A DNA stretch of 57,720 nt, taken from positions 1 through 57,720 of the forward strand of contig NZ_PZJX01000064.1 in the NCBI RefSeq assembly GCF_003034915.1. The letters are read 5' to 3'. The DNA is from Mesorhizobium helmanticense. GTDB lineage: Bacteria > Pseudomonadota > Alphaproteobacteria > Rhizobiales > Rhizobiaceae. The notes under the pieces were generated by a model. That model was not told the origin of the DNA. It made no database searches and saw only the letters and a list, made by a program, of their open reading frames with translations. Made by a program: the position numbers and the translations under genes. Below, in pieces: positions 56,501-57,720 of this stretch. Position 1 is the first letter of the stretch. The number at the start of each line of letters is the position of its first letter.

Positions 56501-56781
56501 CGGAAAACATAGGACCTTACGTAACGTCAAGCCCCGATTTTGGGATAGCCGATGCCTTGTCGATTTCAGGGTGACGGCGATTCTGGTCCGCAACGTCCGT
56601 GAGTGCTCAAATCGATTTAGATGCGCAGATTTTGCATGTTAATTCAGCCTTGTTATCCACAACTAACGTGAATGGGAACGCGTATTCAGTCCGAGTACCT
56701 CTGCAAAAAATCTGCCGTTCTGGTGAGGGGAGCGGGCGATCAGGGCGTGTGAGGTGCTGACGTCAAACGCGAGATTCCGGA

Positions 56782-56830
56782 AGATTGATAAAATCGTTTG
56801 TTTCGATGAGATGCATCCACCCTGTGGATA
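56782..56830 (-). promoter_or_regulatory. Second nod box
   Basis: On the minus strand it reads ATCCACAGGGTGGATG, then CATCTCATCGAAACAAACG, then ATTTTATCAATC, the full nod box pattern with the same spacing as at 31675-31725. It points toward the small gene at 56255-56500, 280 bp away. Confidence 0.9.
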
Positions 56831-56895
56831 GAAATACAGTCCCATGAACGGGCAAGCCTCTGGTGCGGGAGATGATGCTAAAGGAGACATCCCGC

Positions 56896-57107
56896 ATGGC
56901 CACTCCACGCAAAAGCTCGGCACGTCTCGGCGCTACCAAATGCTCAGCCCCTCACCTCGCTCTCTACGGTGCGACGAAGCGCGCTGGCAGATCGCGGAAG
57001 GCACAATGGTTACCGATCCGCAGGGTGGATTCATCCTGTGGGTCGAGCCTCCGAACACCATCGATTGGCTCGACTCTTTCAGGGCTGCATCGTCCGGAAA
57101 ATCGTGA
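56896..57107 (+). pseudogene. Frameshifted small gene of unknown function
   Basis: After AAAGGAGA the ATG at 56896 opens MATPRKSSARLGATK and LALYGATKRAG. The sense then continues in another frame as QIAEGTMVTDPQGGFILWVE and PPNTIDWLDSF. One indel near 56985 would join both into a single small protein. No known family. Confidence 0.5.
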
Positions 57108-57123
57108 TCGCCCACCCTCTTGT

Positions 57124-57152
57124 CTTGACTAGCCCCAGCCTAGGGCTTATCT
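57124..57152 (+). promoter_or_regulatory. Likely groESL promoter (sigma-70 type)
   Basis: TTGACT (57124-57129) and TTATCT, 16 bases apart, directly upstream of the CIRCE element. Confidence 0.5.
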
Positions 57153-57162
57153 CGTCGCATTG

Positions 57163-57189
57163 TTAGCGCTCGCCCTTGGTGAGTGCTAA
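57163..57189 (+). promoter_or_regulatory. CIRCE element (HrcA operator)
   Basis: TTAGCGCTC-N9-GAGTGCTAA, matching the CIRCE consensus with one change in the left arm. It predicts HrcA repression of groESL. Confidence 0.9.
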
Positions 57190-57271
57190 CCGCAGGCCGG
57201 CATAGCCGAGCTTTGTAAGTTATCCGGCGTCGCCGGACGCTTTTCTCACCGTTCTCATCGAGGAAGAAAAA

Positions 57272-57568
57272 ATGGCAAAGTCGAAGTTCCGCCCGCTTCA
57301 TGACCGCGTGGTCGTTCGCCGGGTCGAATCCGAATCCAAGACCGCCGGCGGGATCATCATCCCGGATACGGCCAAGGAAAAGCCGCAGGAAGGCGAGATC
57401 ATCGCTGTCGGCTCCGGCGCTCGTGACGAAGCCGGCAAGCTGGTCCCGCTGGACGTCAAGGCTGGCGACCGTATCCTGTTCGGCAAGTGGTCGGGCACCG
57501 AAGTCAAGCTCAATGGCGAAGACCTTCTGATCATGAAGGAAGCCGACATCATGGGCATCATCGGCTAA
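57272..57568 (+). CDS. groES: Co-chaperonin GroES
   Basis: A 98-residue GroES ([34 protein letters not shown] mobile loop). The start is ATG 57272. It is the first gene of a groESL pair under CIRCE; rhizobia have several such pairs, some in symbiotic regions. Confidence 0.95.
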
Positions 57569-57633
57569 CACGCCGCTGCCTTTCATCCGTACCATCCAAT
57601 CTGAATTTCGGGCGAAATGCCCAGGAGTACAAA

Positions 57634-57720
57634 ATGGCTGCCAAAGACGTAAAATTCTCCCGTGATGCCCGCGAGCGCATGCTGCGCGGTGTCAACATCC
57701 TTGCCGACGCGGTGAAGGTG
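57634..57720 (+). CDS. groEL: Chaperonin GroEL, N-terminal part (cut by window edge)
   Basis: The first 29 codons ([20 protein letters not shown] then NILADAVKV) are unmistakable GroEL. The ATG at 57634 follows AGGAG, 65 bp after groES. Confidence 0.95.

Overview
This window looks like part of a Mesorhizobium symbiosis island (ICEMlSym type, close in gene content to what I recall of M. loti R7A and MAFF303099). The evidence is the combination of nif/fix genes, two nifA genes, a second rpoN behind a peroxiredoxin gene, a LacI-type regulator in front of nifA2 (the fixV arrangement), nod boxes with Nod-factor fucosylation genes, and island-borne nad, bio and pan vitamin genes. The species assignment is from memory of those islands and was not searched.

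Layout. (1) 1-2590: a three-gene minus-strand operon for phosphonate synthesis (PEP mutase, aminotransferase, nucleotidyltransferase cut by the left edge) behind a good sigma-54 -24/-12 site and NifA upstream sites. (2) 2846-8217: a minus-strand operon of cytochrome P450, [3Fe-4S] ferredoxin, SnoaL-like protein, tandem-domain SDR and LLM flavin monooxygenase, resembling the y4v genes of Sinorhizobium NGR234. (3) 8218-9430: decayed nif promoter copies and a nifQ fragment. (4) 9433-15877: prxS-rpoN2 on plus; DUF683-fdxB-nifQ and an ABC exporter on minus. (5) 15862-27081: nifS, nifW, fixABCX, nifA1, nifB, fdxN, nifZ, fixU and a SIR2-like gene on plus. (6) 27082-31725: a decayed stretch, then nod box-nodZ-noeL-nolK on minus. 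(7) 31730-34930: two IS481-type transposase remnants around an FAD oxidoreductase and a metK pseudogene. (8) 34935-43562: dctBD and divergent dctA, then fixV and nifA2. (9) 43549-55819: panC pseudogene, panB, nadQ, nadABC, a small unknown gene, bioBFDAZ and panD. (10) 55820-57720: decayed DNA, a small gene under a second nod box, a frameshifted gene, and CIRCE-groES-groEL (cut by the right edge).

How it works together. FixV is expected to switch on nifA2. NifA with RpoN2 would then act at TGT-N10-ACA sites and GG-N10-GC promoters, which I find in front of the phosphonate operon, prxS-rpoN2, the ABC exporter, nifS, fixA and nifB. DctABD would feed dicarboxylates to the bacteroid, NodZ/NoeL/NolK would fucosylate Nod factor, and the nad/bio/pan genes would supply cofactors.

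The most interesting signals are the NifA-controlled phosphonate operon; three homologous copies of one NifA promoter module, two of which have lost the -12 GC; and many partly deleted genes (nifQ copy, DUF269, iscN, metK, panC, an inositol-type isomerase) that show heavy remodelling of this island.
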